This document shows, in pieces, positions 43,677 through 53,402 of a stretch of DNA of 64,000 nt. The translations under genes and the position numbers were made by a program. The stretch is taken from NCBI GenBank assembly GCA_023386815.1, contig JAEWIZ010000021.1:1-64000 (forward strand), in the 5' to 3' direction. The DNA comes from Bacillota bacterium (GTDB taxonomy: Bacteria > Bacillota > Clostridia > Lachnospirales > Lachnospiraceae). Every line of letters begins with the position of its first letter. Position 1 is the first letter of the stretch. A model generated the notes under the pieces. That model saw only the letters and a program-made list of their open reading frames with translations. It searched no databases and was not told the DNA's origin.

Positions 43677-44543
43677 ATGATGATTGGTCATAAAAAGTTT
43701 TTAGCATTATCGCATATTGTATTAATTATTGTAACAATTTTAGCAGTTGTTCCGTTCTGGCTTTTGATTGTAGCCTCATTTACAAATGAAAAGTATGCAA
43801 TAAACAATGGATATTCCTTCTGGCCGGAAGAGTTCTCTTTGGATGCCTACAAGTATCTTTTGAGTCAGTGGCAGATATTTGGTCGTGGTTACGGAATTAC
43901 CATAATAGTAAGTGTTATCGGTGTAATTCTTTGCTTAACGATTACAATGTCAATTGGATATATGCTTTCGAAGGATGGATTACCGGGTCTTAAAATCTTT
44001 AATTATATGGTTGTATTCACCATGTTATTCAATGGAGGACTTGTTGCAACCTACATAAACTATACTCAGTACTTTCATATCAAAGATACTTTATTTGCCT
44101 TGCTGGTACCAAACCTGATTACCAATGCCTTCTATATCTTCATGACGAAGAACTTCTTCCGACAAAATATTCCGGAGGAAATTATCGAGGCGGCAAGGAT
44201 TGATGGCTGTAGCGAATTCAAGATCTATTTTGAAATAGTAATTAAGTTGTCAAAGCCGATGATTGCTACTTTGGCATTATTAAGTGGTGTAATGTACTGG
44301 AATGATTGGCAGAATGGTATGTATTATCTGGATGATTCAAAGTTATATGGTATACAGAATATTTTAAATGCAATTAATATGAATGCACAATATTTACAAA
44401 TGTTAGGCAGGGGCTCTGATATGCCAACAGAAACTGTTCGTATGGCAGCAGCTGCGATTGGTATTATTCCGATTATGCTAGTGTATCCGTTTTTCCAAGA
44501 CTATTTCGTAAAAGGTATGACCATGGGAGCAGTGAAAGGATAA
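43677..44543 (+). CDS. Sugar ABC transporter permease, LplC/YtcP type
   Basis: A 288-residue permease with six helices. The EAA loop is 'IEAARIDGCSEFKIYFEIVIKLSKP', and the sequence ends 'PFFQDYFVKGMTMGAVKG', the standard terminus of carbohydrate permease 2. Partner of the preceding permease. A GH3 enzyme follows after 32 bases, so imported sugar is hydrolysed inside the cell. Confidence 0.94.
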   Translation: MMIGHKKFLALSHIVLIIVTILAVVPFWLLIVASFTNEKYAINNGYSFWPEEFSLDAYKYLLSQWQIFGRGYGITIIVSVIGVILCLTITMSIGYMLSKDGLPGLKIFNYMVVFTMLFNGGLVATYINYTQYFHIKDTLFALLVPNLITNAFYIFMTKNFFRQNIPEEIIEAARIDGCSEFKIYFEIVIKLSKPMIATLALLSGVMYWNDWQNGMYYLDDSKLYGIQNILNAINMNAQYLQMLGRGSDMPTETVRMAAAAIGIIPIMLVYPFFQDYFVKGMTMGAVKG

Positions 44544-44575
44544 AACAAAAAACAGAACAGGGGGGTATAAGAATA

Positions 44576-46780
44576 ATGAATAAATTACTGCTTTCACCGC
44601 AGCAGGAAGAGAGAATAGAAGATTTCATCCAGCGCATGACAATTGAGGAAAAGGTAGGGCAGCTCAATCAATTATCCCCTTCCATTGTTGGGGGTTTTGA
44701 TATTTCCTTTGAAGAATTGATTGAGATGGTGACAGAAGGACGAATCTCACAGGATGAATTCGGTAAGATGATGGCTAAGGCGGAGATGGATTATCATGAA
44801 GAGGATATTCGTGCCGGTATGATAGGATCATTTCTGATGGATAATCCGAAGAAAGCCAATGAATTGCAGAGAATTGCAGTGGAAGAGTCCAGAATAGGAA
44901 TTCCATTGATCTTCGGTTTTGATGTTATTCATGGTTTTCACACCGTGTTTCCAATCCCGTTAGCAGAAGCCTGCAGCTGGGATGAGAAAATCTTTGAAGA
45001 ATCAGCTCGCATTGCAGCCAGGGAAGCTAGGTCACATAACATCCACTGGACGTTTGCTCCAATGGTAGATATTGCTCGTGATGCAAGATGGGGAAGAATT
45101 GCCGAGTCCCCAGGTGAGGATCCGTATTTAGCTTCCATTTATGCGGAGGCAAAAGTTAGAGGATTTCAGGGAAAACAGATGGATGCAGGAGATAATCTCG
45201 CTTCCTGTCTTAAGCATTATATCGCATATGGTGCGGCGGAAAGTGGCCAGGATTATAATACAGTATCTATGGCAAATTCCATGTTACATAATGGATATAT
45301 GGCTCCATTCAAGGCAGGTGTTGAAGCAGGTGCAGCAACGGTAATGGGAGCATTTAATGATTATAATGGGGTTCCGTGTACCGTAAACAAGTTCTTATTA
45401 AGAGATGTATTAAAGGATAAGTTTGACTTTAAAGGATTTGTGGTAAGTGATGCCAATGCTATCGATGACTGTGTAAGACATGGAATTGCAGCAGATTTAA
45501 AGGAGGCTTCTAAGCTGTCTTGTAATGCTGGTATGGATATGGATATGAATTCACATGCTTACCGTACATATTTGAAAGAACAGGTTGACAATGGAGAAGT
45601 TTCTAAGGAGCATTTAGATGATGCAGTTCGAAGAATATTGCGTGTAAAGATGGCTCTAGGTTTATTTGAGAATCCTTATGTAACAGAGGATAGGAGCTCA
45701 CTGTTTGAAGAACTGCCCAAGGAACATACTGACGCAGCCTTAGAGGCGGCAAAGCGTTCTATCGTTCTATTAAAAAATGATAATATTCTTCCTTTAAAAA
45801 AAGAACAAAAAATTGGACTGGTTGGTGAATTGGCAGAGCTGCCGATGGAAGTACTAGGAACCTGGGCAATGGCAGGAAGAGAAAAAGATTGTGTCAGCAT
45901 TTATCAGGGACTAAAGAATGCTGGTATTAATGTTAATTATGCAAGAACTTGTGGGGTTACCTCGGAGTTTAGCCAAGAAGAACTAAATCTAGCAGTAGAG
46001 GGCGTAGATGTTATCGTAGCAGTTGTCGGTGAGACAGCTTCGATGAGTGGTGAAGCCTCCTCCCGTGCCGATATTTCACTTGCTGGCGAACAGCAGAAGA
46101 TGTTAGAAGCTGCTTTGGCAACCGGAAAACCGGTAGTAGCTGTGCTGATGAATGGAAGACCCTTAGCAATACCTTGGGTAAAAGAACATGTTCCGGCAAT
46201 CCTGGAAACCTGGCAACTTGGAATCCAGATGGGAAATGCTGTTGCTGAGGTGCTATTCGGAGACTACAATCCAAGTGGAAAGCTATGCTGTACCTTTCCG
46301 GCTATGGTAGGCCAATGCCCAAGGTATTATAATCATCCGAATACAGGAAGGCCGGGTGCAAAGAGTAAGTTCTCCTCCCGTTATCTGGATGCTCCATTAC
46401 AGCCATTATATCCCTTCGGTTATGGACTTAGCTATACTACCTTCGTCTATGAAAACTTATCCGTTGTAGAGGAGAAGGATGCTCTGCAAATTAAGCTAGA
46501 GCTTAAAAATATAGGAACCTATGCCGGAGAAGAGACGGTTCAGGTCTATATAAGAGACGTTACTGCTTCTTTGGTGAGGCCGATCAAGGAACTGAAGGCA
46601 TTTAAGAAAGTATTCATGGCTCCAGGTAAAAAAGAAACTCTGCAGATAGAGGTGATGAAGGATACGCTTGGTTTCTATGACGATGATATGAATTATCGCT
46701 TGGAGAGTGGAGAGTTTCACATATATGTAGGTACAAACTCAGAAGAATGTTTAAAGGCAACAGTTGAGATTGCTTTTTAA
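44576..46780 (+). CDS. GH3 family beta-glycosidase (BglX-like, cytoplasmic)
   Basis: A 734-residue enzyme without a signal peptide. The GH3 N-terminal barrel (20-360) has nucleophile D292 (GFVVSDANAIDD) and the substrate pocket KHYIAYGAAESGQDYN. The GH3 C-terminal domain (390-610) carries the likely acid/base E493 in SGEASSRA. A fibronectin-like domain ends the protein (650-725). Relatives are beta-glucosidases and beta-xylosidases. It is in the transporter operon, indicating hydrolysis of the imported oligosaccharide. The SDANAID variant replaces the more usual SDW, so the specificity is uncertain. Confidence 0.93.
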   Translation: MNKLLLSPQQEERIEDFIQRMTIEEKVGQLNQLSPSIVGGFDISFEELIEMVTEGRISQDEFGKMMAKAEMDYHEEDIRAGMIGSFLMDNPKKANELQRIAVEESRIGIPLIFGFDVIHGFHTVFPIPLAEACSWDEKIFEESARIAAREARSHNIHWTFAPMVDIARDARWGRIAESPGEDPYLASIYAEAKVRGFQGKQMDAGDNLASCLKHYIAYGAAESGQDYNTVSMANSMLHNGYMAPFKAGVEAGAATVMGAFNDYNGVPCTVNKFLLRDVLKDKFDFKGFVVSDANAIDDCVRHGIAADLKEASKLSCNAGMDMDMNSHAYRTYLKEQVDNGEVSKEHLDDAVRRILRVKMALGLFENPYVTEDRSSLFEELPKEHTDAALEAAKRSIVLLKNDNILPLKKEQKIGLVGELAELPMEVLGTWAMAGREKDCVSIYQGLKNAGINVNYARTCGVTSEFSQEELNLAVEGVDVIVAVVGETASMSGEASSRADISLAGEQQKMLEAALATGKPVVAVLMNGRPLAIPWVKEHVPAILETWQLGIQMGNAVAEVLFGDYNPSGKLCCTFPAMVGQCPRYYNHPNTGRPGAKSKFSSRYLDAPLQPLYPFGYGLSYTTFVYENLSVVEEKDALQIKLELKNIGTYAGEETVQVYIRDVTASLVRPIKELKAFKKVFMAPGKKETLQIEVMKDTLGFYDDDMNYRLESGEFHIYVGTNSEECLKATVEIAF

Positions 46781-46802
46781 TATTGATTCCTAATTATATT
46801 AA

Positions 46803-46845
46803 GGGGCTAATACAAAATAGATTCAAGTCTTTTTGTAATAGCCCC
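46803..46845 (+). terminator. Strong hairpin between GH3 and esterase genes
   Basis: GGGGCTAATACAAAA pairs with TTTTGTAATAGCCCC over a 13-base loop. No T run follows (TACTAATAA), so it may stabilise mRNA or act as a weak terminator. Confidence 0.55.
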
Positions 46846-46879
46846 TACTAATAATCGTATATGAAAGGTAGGTATATTT

Positions 46880-47686
46880 ATGGCTATCATTACAACAAGA
46901 TACAACTCGAATTGCTTGGGGGGATTTGTAACATTTACTGCTATTATTCCTTTTGAGGATTTTGGAGAAAACTTCTTAAATCCAAATCCAAATCCATATT
47001 CCATAGAAAAACCGTTAAGAACCTTATATTTGTTACACGGAGTTACAGGAGATGAGAGGGATTGGCTATATGGAACCAGAATTGAGCGATATGCAATTGA
47101 GAATAAAATTGCAGTAATTATGCCCGATGGAAACAATAATTTTTATTTGGATAATTGTGAGACCGAACGGTGGGGAGAGTTTATCGGAAAAGAGTTAGTT
47201 GAAGTAACCCGCACTCTATTTCCGCTTTCTCATAAAAGGGAAGATACCTCTATTGGTGGTTTGTCCATGGGTGGTTATGGTGCAATCCGTAATGGTTTAA
47301 AGTATAATGATACCTTTAGTCAAATTATTGCTTTATCAAGTGCAATTATTACCTATGACGTGCCGAAATACACGGATGATGCAGTAATGCCATGGCAAAG
47401 AAAAAAATATGCAGAAAGAATATTTGGTGATCTATCAAAGGTGCTTGGAAGTGATATGGATCCGGAGCAGTTATTTAAACGTTGTAAGACTAAGGTGAAG
47501 ATTTTTATGGCGGTTGGGTTGGAAGATTTTCTGCTGGAGCATAATCGAAAATATAAGAATTTTTTAGAAGAGGAAGGCGCTGATTTGACTTATCTGGAAG
47601 AACCGGGTGCACATGAATGGGATTTCTGGGATAGAAATATCTTGAGAGGATTACAGTGGTTAAAGACAACTACTCCGATATGTTGA
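46880..47686 (+). CDS. Intracellular esterase (EstA/CE1-like)
   Basis: A 268-residue alpha/beta hydrolase of the tributyrin esterase/S-formylglutathione hydrolase-like group. The triad is S129 (GGLSMGGYGA), D216 (GLEDFLL) and H245 (GAHEWDFW). The segments 'LYLLHGVTGDERDWLYGT' and 'VIMPDGNNNFYLD' are typical. No signal peptide. Within a xylan-type locus it probably removes acetyl or feruloyl groups from imported oligosaccharides. It lies 30 bases before the next gene, so the two are one transcriptional unit. Confidence 0.88.
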   Translation: MAIITTRYNSNCLGGFVTFTAIIPFEDFGENFLNPNPNPYSIEKPLRTLYLLHGVTGDERDWLYGTRIERYAIENKIAVIMPDGNNNFYLDNCETERWGEFIGKELVEVTRTLFPLSHKREDTSIGGLSMGGYGAIRNGLKYNDTFSQIIALSSAIITYDVPKYTDDAVMPWQRKKYAERIFGDLSKVLGSDMDPEQLFKRCKTKVKIFMAVGLEDFLLEHNRKYKNFLEEEGADLTYLEEPGAHEWDFWDRNILRGLQWLKTTTPIC

Positions 47687-47716
47687 CCAATGATTAACTA
47701 GAGAGGAAAGTAAAAA

Positions 47717-50392
47717 ATGAATTCTGAATTTATAAGATTAAAGAATAACCAAATAAATAATTATATTCTACCCTTTCTCTGGATGAAGGGGGAATCACAG
47801 GAGTTGATTCGTACAGAAATTGAGAAAATTGATGAATGTGGAATGAAAGCATTCTGTCTGGAATCCAGACCTCATCCTGATTTTATGGGAGAGCAATGGT
47901 GGTCTGATCTGAGAATGATTATTGAAGAGGCAAAAAATCGTAATATGAAAATTTGGATTTTGGATGATGCTCATTTTCCAACCGGTTATGCGAATGGACT
48001 CATTAAGACAAAATATCCAGAGAGAAAGAAAAGATACTTAAACTATAATGTAGTCAATGTATGGGGGTCAAGCGGAGAGGTTACAATTCCCGTTTCCCGT
48101 ATGACAAAACCTCTCGTCAGCTTTTTGGAGCTTGATAAACCCCGTAATATTGAGGAGCAGAAGAAAAACAAGCTGGTGGCAGTGGTGGCATATCCTTTAA
48201 GAGAAGAGAATAAGCTGGACGAAAGTGGTGTGATCGATCTTACTGATAAGGTATTAGATGGAGTTGCAAATTATACATTTCCTCAGGATAATTACCGCGT
48301 TTTTGTTGTTTATGAAACCGCGACTGATGGCGGAAACGAAGATTATATTAATATGATGGATCGTGAATCCGTAAGCACCTTAATTGAGGCGGTGTATGAG
48401 CCACATTTTGAACATTTCAAAGAAGATTTTGGAATGACCATTGCAGGATTTTTCTCGGATGAGCCGGAGATTGGTAATATCGGAGGTTTCAAGTCCAATG
48501 TTCAGATTGGAAATAGCAAGATGCCCCTGCCCTGGAGTGAACAATTGAAGGAAAAGATGCTTCAAGTATATGGTGAGAGCTGGTATATTCAATTACCCTT
48601 GCTATGGACTGAGACCTTGCAAATGAAGGAATGTACTCAGGCTCGTTTCAACTTTATGAATGCAGTCAGTAACTTATATTCGGAAAACTTCAGCAGTCAA
48701 TTGGGAGAATGGTGTGAAGCACACAGCGTGGAATATATTGGACATGTAGTAGAAGATGATAATCTACATGGACGACTGGGAAATGGAGCGGCTCATTACT
48801 TCCGAGCGATGAAAGGTCAGCATATGGCGGGTATTGATGTCATCGGAAATCAGATAGCCATCGGTGGAGCAGGTTATCTCAGGATGGGTATTTTCGATCG
48901 TGATGGAGAGTTTCTGCACTATGCTTTAGGTAAAATGGGAGCGTCCAGCGGACATCTAGATCCGAACAAGCAGGGACGTACGATGTGTGAGCTCTTTGGT
49001 GCATCGGGGTGGAAAACAGGAGTACGTGATATGAAATATATCCTTGACCATGTGTTGGTCAGAGGGATTAATCGACTGGTACCCCATGCATTTTCCATGG
49101 CAGAATATCCGGACATGGACTGTCCTCCTCACTTTTATGCCAGAGGAAACAATCCTCAATATAAGCACTTTGGAAACCTGATGAAATATGCAAACCGGAT
49201 GTGTGAGATCTTAAGCGGGGGCAAACATATAGCTGAGGTAGCAGTATTATATCACGCTGATGCTGAATGGGGCGGAGACTGTATGTTGATCCAAAAGCCA
49301 GCGAAAGAGCTGCTACAACATCAGATCGAGTTTGATTTTGTAACTGGAGACATGCTGGAGAAGCTGGAGGAGTTTGAAGGAAAGGTAATTGACAATAGGT
49401 TTTATATTAATGGACAAGAATTTTCCACCTTGATTATCCCATATGTACAGAGATTACCGTATGCAGTATATGAGTTTATCAAAGAAAACCCGAAGCTTAA
49501 TATTATCTTTGTAGAAGCATTGCCGGAAGCCGTCGTTGGTGATGAGGTTTCAGCTGATCAACTGAGACAAGCATTAAAAGGCTGTGGAATTGTCGGTTTA
49601 AAGCAGCTGGGTGAGGAGATGAGACATCAAGGAAAGGCAGAAATACAATTAATGCCGAATTATCCGGAAATGGTATATTATCATTATAAGAAAGATGTTG
49701 ATTGCTATATGCTGAATAATGAATCTGCATTTGGGGTGTTTAAGGGGAAAATCAAATTACCATTAAACCATGGTGCTGTTTATTATGATGGAATGAAGAA
49801 TGAATTTTACCAAATGGAAGTAGAAGAAAAAGACGGTATGAAAACGATCGCACTTGAACTGGCACCTTATGGCTCTTGTATTATCTTTGATGTCAGAGAA
49901 GAAGAACTGCCGCGATATGAGGCACTTACAGAGAAACTCGGTAAATGTCTGAATAAAAAGCTACTGTCCGATGGATGGAGTTACTCCCTTGCAACTGAAA
50001 AGCAGTATCCAGAATTTACTGGTGAAAGCTACTTGGAACAACTAAAACCAATTTCGCACATCCATCCGAATTTCTCTGGGCATATCTGCTACACAAAGCA
50101 GATTGATATTAGTGAAGTTGGTAGCTCCATGTATCTGGAATTTGGGCAGGTGGCTGAAGTACTGGAGCTTTGGATTAATGAACAGTACGTCGAAACAATT
50201 CAGTATCCACCATATGTGTTTGATGTCAGTGGTTACTTCGTAATAGGACAGAATACAATGAAAGTAATTGTTACCACAACCCTGGATAAAGACCAGAATA
50301 ATTATCCGGAACCCTTCATTGTGTTGAACCATGAGATTTCAGAAGGAACGGGAATGTATGGGGAGATTGTGCTTCGTTTTAATGATAATTAG
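47717..50392 (+). CDS. Large glycoside-hydrolase-like protein (GH106-like)
   Basis: An 891-residue cytoplasmic protein. The N-terminal third reads 'LPFLWMKGESQELIRTEIEKIDECGMKAFCLESRPHPDFMGEQWWSDLRMIIEEAKNRNMKIWILDDAHFPTGYANG', resembling the TIM-barrel start of the GH106 rhamnosidase-like/GH2-related superfamily. 'GFFSDEPEIG' (about residue 252) and 'EYIGHVVEDDNLHGRLGNG' carry candidate catalytic acids. The C-terminal 150 residues form a galactose-binding-like sandwich (YTKQIDISEVGSSMYLEFGQVAEVLELWINEQYV). Exact GH family and substrate are unsure; rhamnose, arabinose or uronate side chains are possible. Confidence 0.65.
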   Translation: MNSEFIRLKNNQINNYILPFLWMKGESQELIRTEIEKIDECGMKAFCLESRPHPDFMGEQWWSDLRMIIEEAKNRNMKIWILDDAHFPTGYANGLIKTKYPERKKRYLNYNVVNVWGSSGEVTIPVSRMTKPLVSFLELDKPRNIEEQKKNKLVAVVAYPLREENKLDESGVIDLTDKVLDGVANYTFPQDNYRVFVVYETATDGGNEDYINMMDRESVSTLIEAVYEPHFEHFKEDFGMTIAGFFSDEPEIGNIGGFKSNVQIGNSKMPLPWSEQLKEKMLQVYGESWYIQLPLLWTETLQMKECTQARFNFMNAVSNLYSENFSSQLGEWCEAHSVEYIGHVVEDDNLHGRLGNGAAHYFRAMKGQHMAGIDVIGNQIAIGGAGYLRMGIFDRDGEFLHYALGKMGASSGHLDPNKQGRTMCELFGASGWKTGVRDMKYILDHVLVRGINRLVPHAFSMAEYPDMDCPPHFYARGNNPQYKHFGNLMKYANRMCEILSGGKHIAEVAVLYHADAEWGGDCMLIQKPAKELLQHQIEFDFVTGDMLEKLEEFEGKVIDNRFYINGQEFSTLIIPYVQRLPYAVYEFIKENPKLNIIFVEALPEAVVGDEVSADQLRQALKGCGIVGLKQLGEEMRHQGKAEIQLMPNYPEMVYYHYKKDVDCYMLNNESAFGVFKGKIKLPLNHGAVYYDGMKNEFYQMEVEEKDGMKTIALELAPYGSCIIFDVREEELPRYEALTEKLGKCLNKKLLSDGWSYSLATEKQYPEFTGESYLEQLKPISHIHPNFSGHICYTKQIDISEVGSSMYLEFGQVAEVLELWINEQYVETIQYPPYVFDVSGYFVIGQNTMKVIVTTTLDKDQNNYPEPFIVLNHEISEGTGMYGEIVLRFNDN

Positions 50393-50453
50393 TCAAGAAC
50401 TACTTTAAAGCTTTGGTGATGTTATTAATAAATAATGATTGTGGAGAAGTCAT

Positions 50454-52049
50454 ATGATAAATCAAAATGGAGAAGCTCACTTATATACGGTGATGGAAAA
50501 TATGGTGGCTCGATTTTTACATGCCTATAACTATAATGATTTGTATTATATTGGGAAAGAATTATTGCTGAATGATGCAAAGACCTGCGTAAGTATAGAA
50601 GGAGAGGGCATGAATTGCGCGGGATATTCGTCCATTATAAGCGAGTTAAGAATCCTGGAGGATAGAAATAAAACCAGATGTGATAAGCAATTTTCTATTT
50701 GGGCTTCTCCAAGATATCAACTGGAGCAGAGTAGCTTAGATAAGAAGATGATTTGCGACCTATATACATACCGCTTTTACTTCGATGAAAGGGAAGGCAA
50801 ACACAAATGTGAGCTAATAATATCACAACTAATTGTAACGTTTCTTGTTGTTGATCAAACAATGAAAATAATCAATTTGCTGTGGAAGGATATTCAGAGC
50901 ATGATTCCTTGGGATTATGAACTTCCACCGAACTCAGAATGGTTCGGGGAAGTTCAGCCTGGAAGCCTGCCAGAGATGAGAGCGGATAATAGTCCGGAAG
51001 ATGTTCTTCAGATAAGAAATCTTCAAAATTACTTTTTTGAAAGAAAAATGAATCAAACGGAGCAATTGTTTTGCGATCAAGCTATGCCTAGTTTATATCT
51101 TGAACCTCTCTCAAGGAATAAAATCATTGGAAAAAGCTTGATATTAAATCAAATAAATCAGTGGCGCAGAGAGGAAGTACTACAAAATGGTTATTATCTG
51201 TTTTTAGGAATAACTGCTGCACCAATTATTGAAGTGAATCTGGAGAATAGGTCAGCAGAAGGATTATATTTTGTTGAAACCTTCCACTTTAACAATCAAT
51301 TACAAGCTACAACAGAAAAAACGCCGCTAATTCGTTATCTTAATATTCTAAAGGCATCCTATTGCTTGGAAAACGGTGAATGGAAAATCAGAACAATGGA
51401 TTTGAATATCATTGGGGAGCTTCCGAGAGTTATCTATACAAGAGGAAGAAGATACGATCGTATGTCTCAATATCCAAATTCATGGAATCTGGATATTTGC
51501 AAACGGAAAGGGAGATTTATCGAAGATTCTTACAAAATTGAAAATATCTTAAATCAATGGGTCTATCATTGCAGATGTGGGAAACTTGTTTCTTTCTATG
51601 AAGAGTACATGAAGAACCGTGAAATTGAATGTAGAATGTTAATAAGAAGCCAAGGGGAAAGATCAAAGATATTATCTACGGAGGCAGAAATTATACACAA
51701 GTTGTCTGAAATGGATCAACAATTTCATGACTTAATGTATAGCTATCATACAGCAACGACACCCATTATCGAGATTGAGGAAAATGGTAATTATGCTAAA
51801 GCTACCTGGTTTGACCATAGTGCCACCAATTTATTTAGTATGGCAACAACAAATGAACTAATTCCCTATATGGTATTTGTAGCAAAATATGTACATCAAT
51901 TTCGAAGAATAGAAGGGAAATGGTATTTAGTTGACTTTTATTGGGAACCATTAATAAGCTTGCCGGATTGGGAATTTAATCTGATGAATTCAAAAGGATT
52001 TGTCTCAAAAAAAGATGCAGGAAAATACAAAAATCCATATGATATTTGA
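50454..52049 (+). CDS. Protein with three NTF2/SnoaL-like domains
   Basis: A 531-residue soluble protein that appears to hold three cone-shaped NTF2/SnoaL-like units. Unit 1 starts 'MENMVARFLHAYNYNDLYYIGKELLLND', unit 2 'IRNLQNYFFERKMNQTEQLFCDQAMPSLYLEP' and unit 3 'IENILNQWVYHCRCGKLVSFYEEYMKN'. Each ends in a 'W-Y-V/I-x-x-x-x-W' strand (IEGKWYLVDFYWEP in the last). Repeats are related by pattern, not identity. The start is ATG 50454 after GTGGAGAAG. Genes on both sides encode a glycosidase-like protein and an esterase. Such folds can be enzymes (dehydratase, isomerase) or binding proteins; no function is assigned. Confidence 0.6.
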   Translation: MINQNGEAHLYTVMENMVARFLHAYNYNDLYYIGKELLLNDAKTCVSIEGEGMNCAGYSSIISELRILEDRNKTRCDKQFSIWASPRYQLEQSSLDKKMICDLYTYRFYFDEREGKHKCELIISQLIVTFLVVDQTMKIINLLWKDIQSMIPWDYELPPNSEWFGEVQPGSLPEMRADNSPEDVLQIRNLQNYFFERKMNQTEQLFCDQAMPSLYLEPLSRNKIIGKSLILNQINQWRREEVLQNGYYLFLGITAAPIIEVNLENRSAEGLYFVETFHFNNQLQATTEKTPLIRYLNILKASYCLENGEWKIRTMDLNIIGELPRVIYTRGRRYDRMSQYPNSWNLDICKRKGRFIEDSYKIENILNQWVYHCRCGKLVSFYEEYMKNREIECRMLIRSQGERSKILSTEAEIIHKLSEMDQQFHDLMYSYHTATTPIIEIEENGNYAKATWFDHSATNLFSMATTNELIPYMVFVAKYVHQFRRIEGKWYLVDFYWEPLISLPDWEFNLMNSKGFVSKKDAGKYKNPYDI

Positions 52050-52062
52050 GAGGTGAACTGAG

Positions 52063-53355
52063 TTGATAAATAATAAGGAATACGACATTGTTGGGTATAC
52101 GAAAGAAGAATTTCTAAAAATTGATCAAACCACGGTCTTACGATCAGAAGATTCACCTACAGGATATGTGGTAAGTTTTCGATGGAAGGCACCGGATAAA
52201 AACTGGTTAGGCGTAATAGGAGATTGGATGTTTTCTGACCTATATCATTCCAGTCATTTTACCTCAGGAAGATATTGGCCTCATGAATGGCAGCCGGGCA
52301 ATTTTTCTCATTCTTTACTTGGATTAAAGAAGACACCAGAAATATTATTGCAGAAGAACAGTGACAAAGATGTTAATCCTGAGAAATTTGAATTTGACAG
52401 TGACGTATTAAAATTAGGTTTATATGAGATGGTAAAAGAAGTAGAAACAGATATCTTTATTTGCACGATACCTTTGCCTTCTGGAATATTTAATTATCGT
52501 TTTGTACTTGAGGATCCGGGAGAAGATGCTATAAATATGAAAACTATGCCAGATCCAAATAATCTTCCTCTGCTAAAAGACGAAAATGAGCAGCGATATA
52601 GCCAGATAGTGATTCCTTTTGATAAGGAGAAACAACTGGAGGATCGATCCATAGAGCTTCCATATGCGGGGGCGATGCGTGGAAAGGTAATATATGTTCC
52701 GTATGAAACAGATAGTTCCTTTGCTTTAGGGAAACAAACGGCAGGGGTTTATTTACCTGCACAATATGATGAGAATAGGGATGAGGCCTATCCGGTTCTA
52801 TATCTTAGTCATGGCGGTGGTGGCAGTCATAGTGATTGGTTTACCCAAGGAGCATTGAACAATATTTTGGATCATTTGATTGCAGATGGAAAAGTGGAAC
52901 CAATGATTGTAATCACCATGAACAATGAGGTGTTTCGCTGGAAAAACAAAACGGCATGCATACCTAATATTATCAATTATTTAATACCATACCTGGAAGA
53001 ACGATTTCATATCAGTAAATCACCAAGTCGGCGCTCATTTGCAGGATTTTCTGCAGGAGGATTCCTAGCATTTGATCTATTCTCATCTTATCCGGCTGAT
53101 TTTAAATATTTTGGTATTTGGAGTGCAGGGCAAAGAAATGATGTGGATTTTACAAAATCAGAGCTAAAATTTCCGGAGGTGCATCTGGGGGCGGGTCGTT
53201 ATGACGATGCTTATTATTCCTTTGGGTATCAATTGGAAGATGCTTTATACGAGCATGAAATTCATTTTACAAGTTATTTTCCTGAAGGTGGACATCAATG
53301 GTCAGTGTGGAGAAAATTACTTGAGGATTTTGTAAAAAGAGTATTGTGGAATTAG
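52063..53355 (+). CDS. CE1-type esterase with N-terminal CBM48-like domain
   Basis: A 430-residue enzyme. Residues 25-165 form an Ig/CBM48-like module as in IroE/Fes and feruloyl or acetyl-xylan esterases (PLPSGIFNYRFVLEDPG). Residues 200-430 form an esterase-D fold with nucleophile S330 (FAGFSAGGFLA) and base H411 (GGHQWSVWR). The acid is probably D382/D383 (GAGRYDDAYY). The motif 'PVLYLSHGGGGSHSDWFTQG' is the typical oxyanion segment. TTG start after GAGGTGA. No signal, so it acts on imported esters, probably feruloylated or acetylated xylo-oligosaccharides. Confidence 0.85.
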   Translation: MINNKEYDIVGYTKEEFLKIDQTTVLRSEDSPTGYVVSFRWKAPDKNWLGVIGDWMFSDLYHSSHFTSGRYWPHEWQPGNFSHSLLGLKKTPEILLQKNSDKDVNPEKFEFDSDVLKLGLYEMVKEVETDIFICTIPLPSGIFNYRFVLEDPGEDAINMKTMPDPNNLPLLKDENEQRYSQIVIPFDKEKQLEDRSIELPYAGAMRGKVIYVPYETDSSFALGKQTAGVYLPAQYDENRDEAYPVLYLSHGGGGSHSDWFTQGALNNILDHLIADGKVEPMIVITMNNEVFRWKNKTACIPNIINYLIPYLEERFHISKSPSRRSFAGFSAGGFLAFDLFSSYPADFKYFGIWSAGQRNDVDFTKSELKFPEVHLGAGRYDDAYYSFGYQLEDALYEHEIHFTSYFPEGGHQWSVWRKLLEDFVKRVLWN

Positions 53356-53402
53356 CTTAAATCCTAGGCAGCATGGCTGAAATTGTAATTGCTATTGCGA
53401 TA

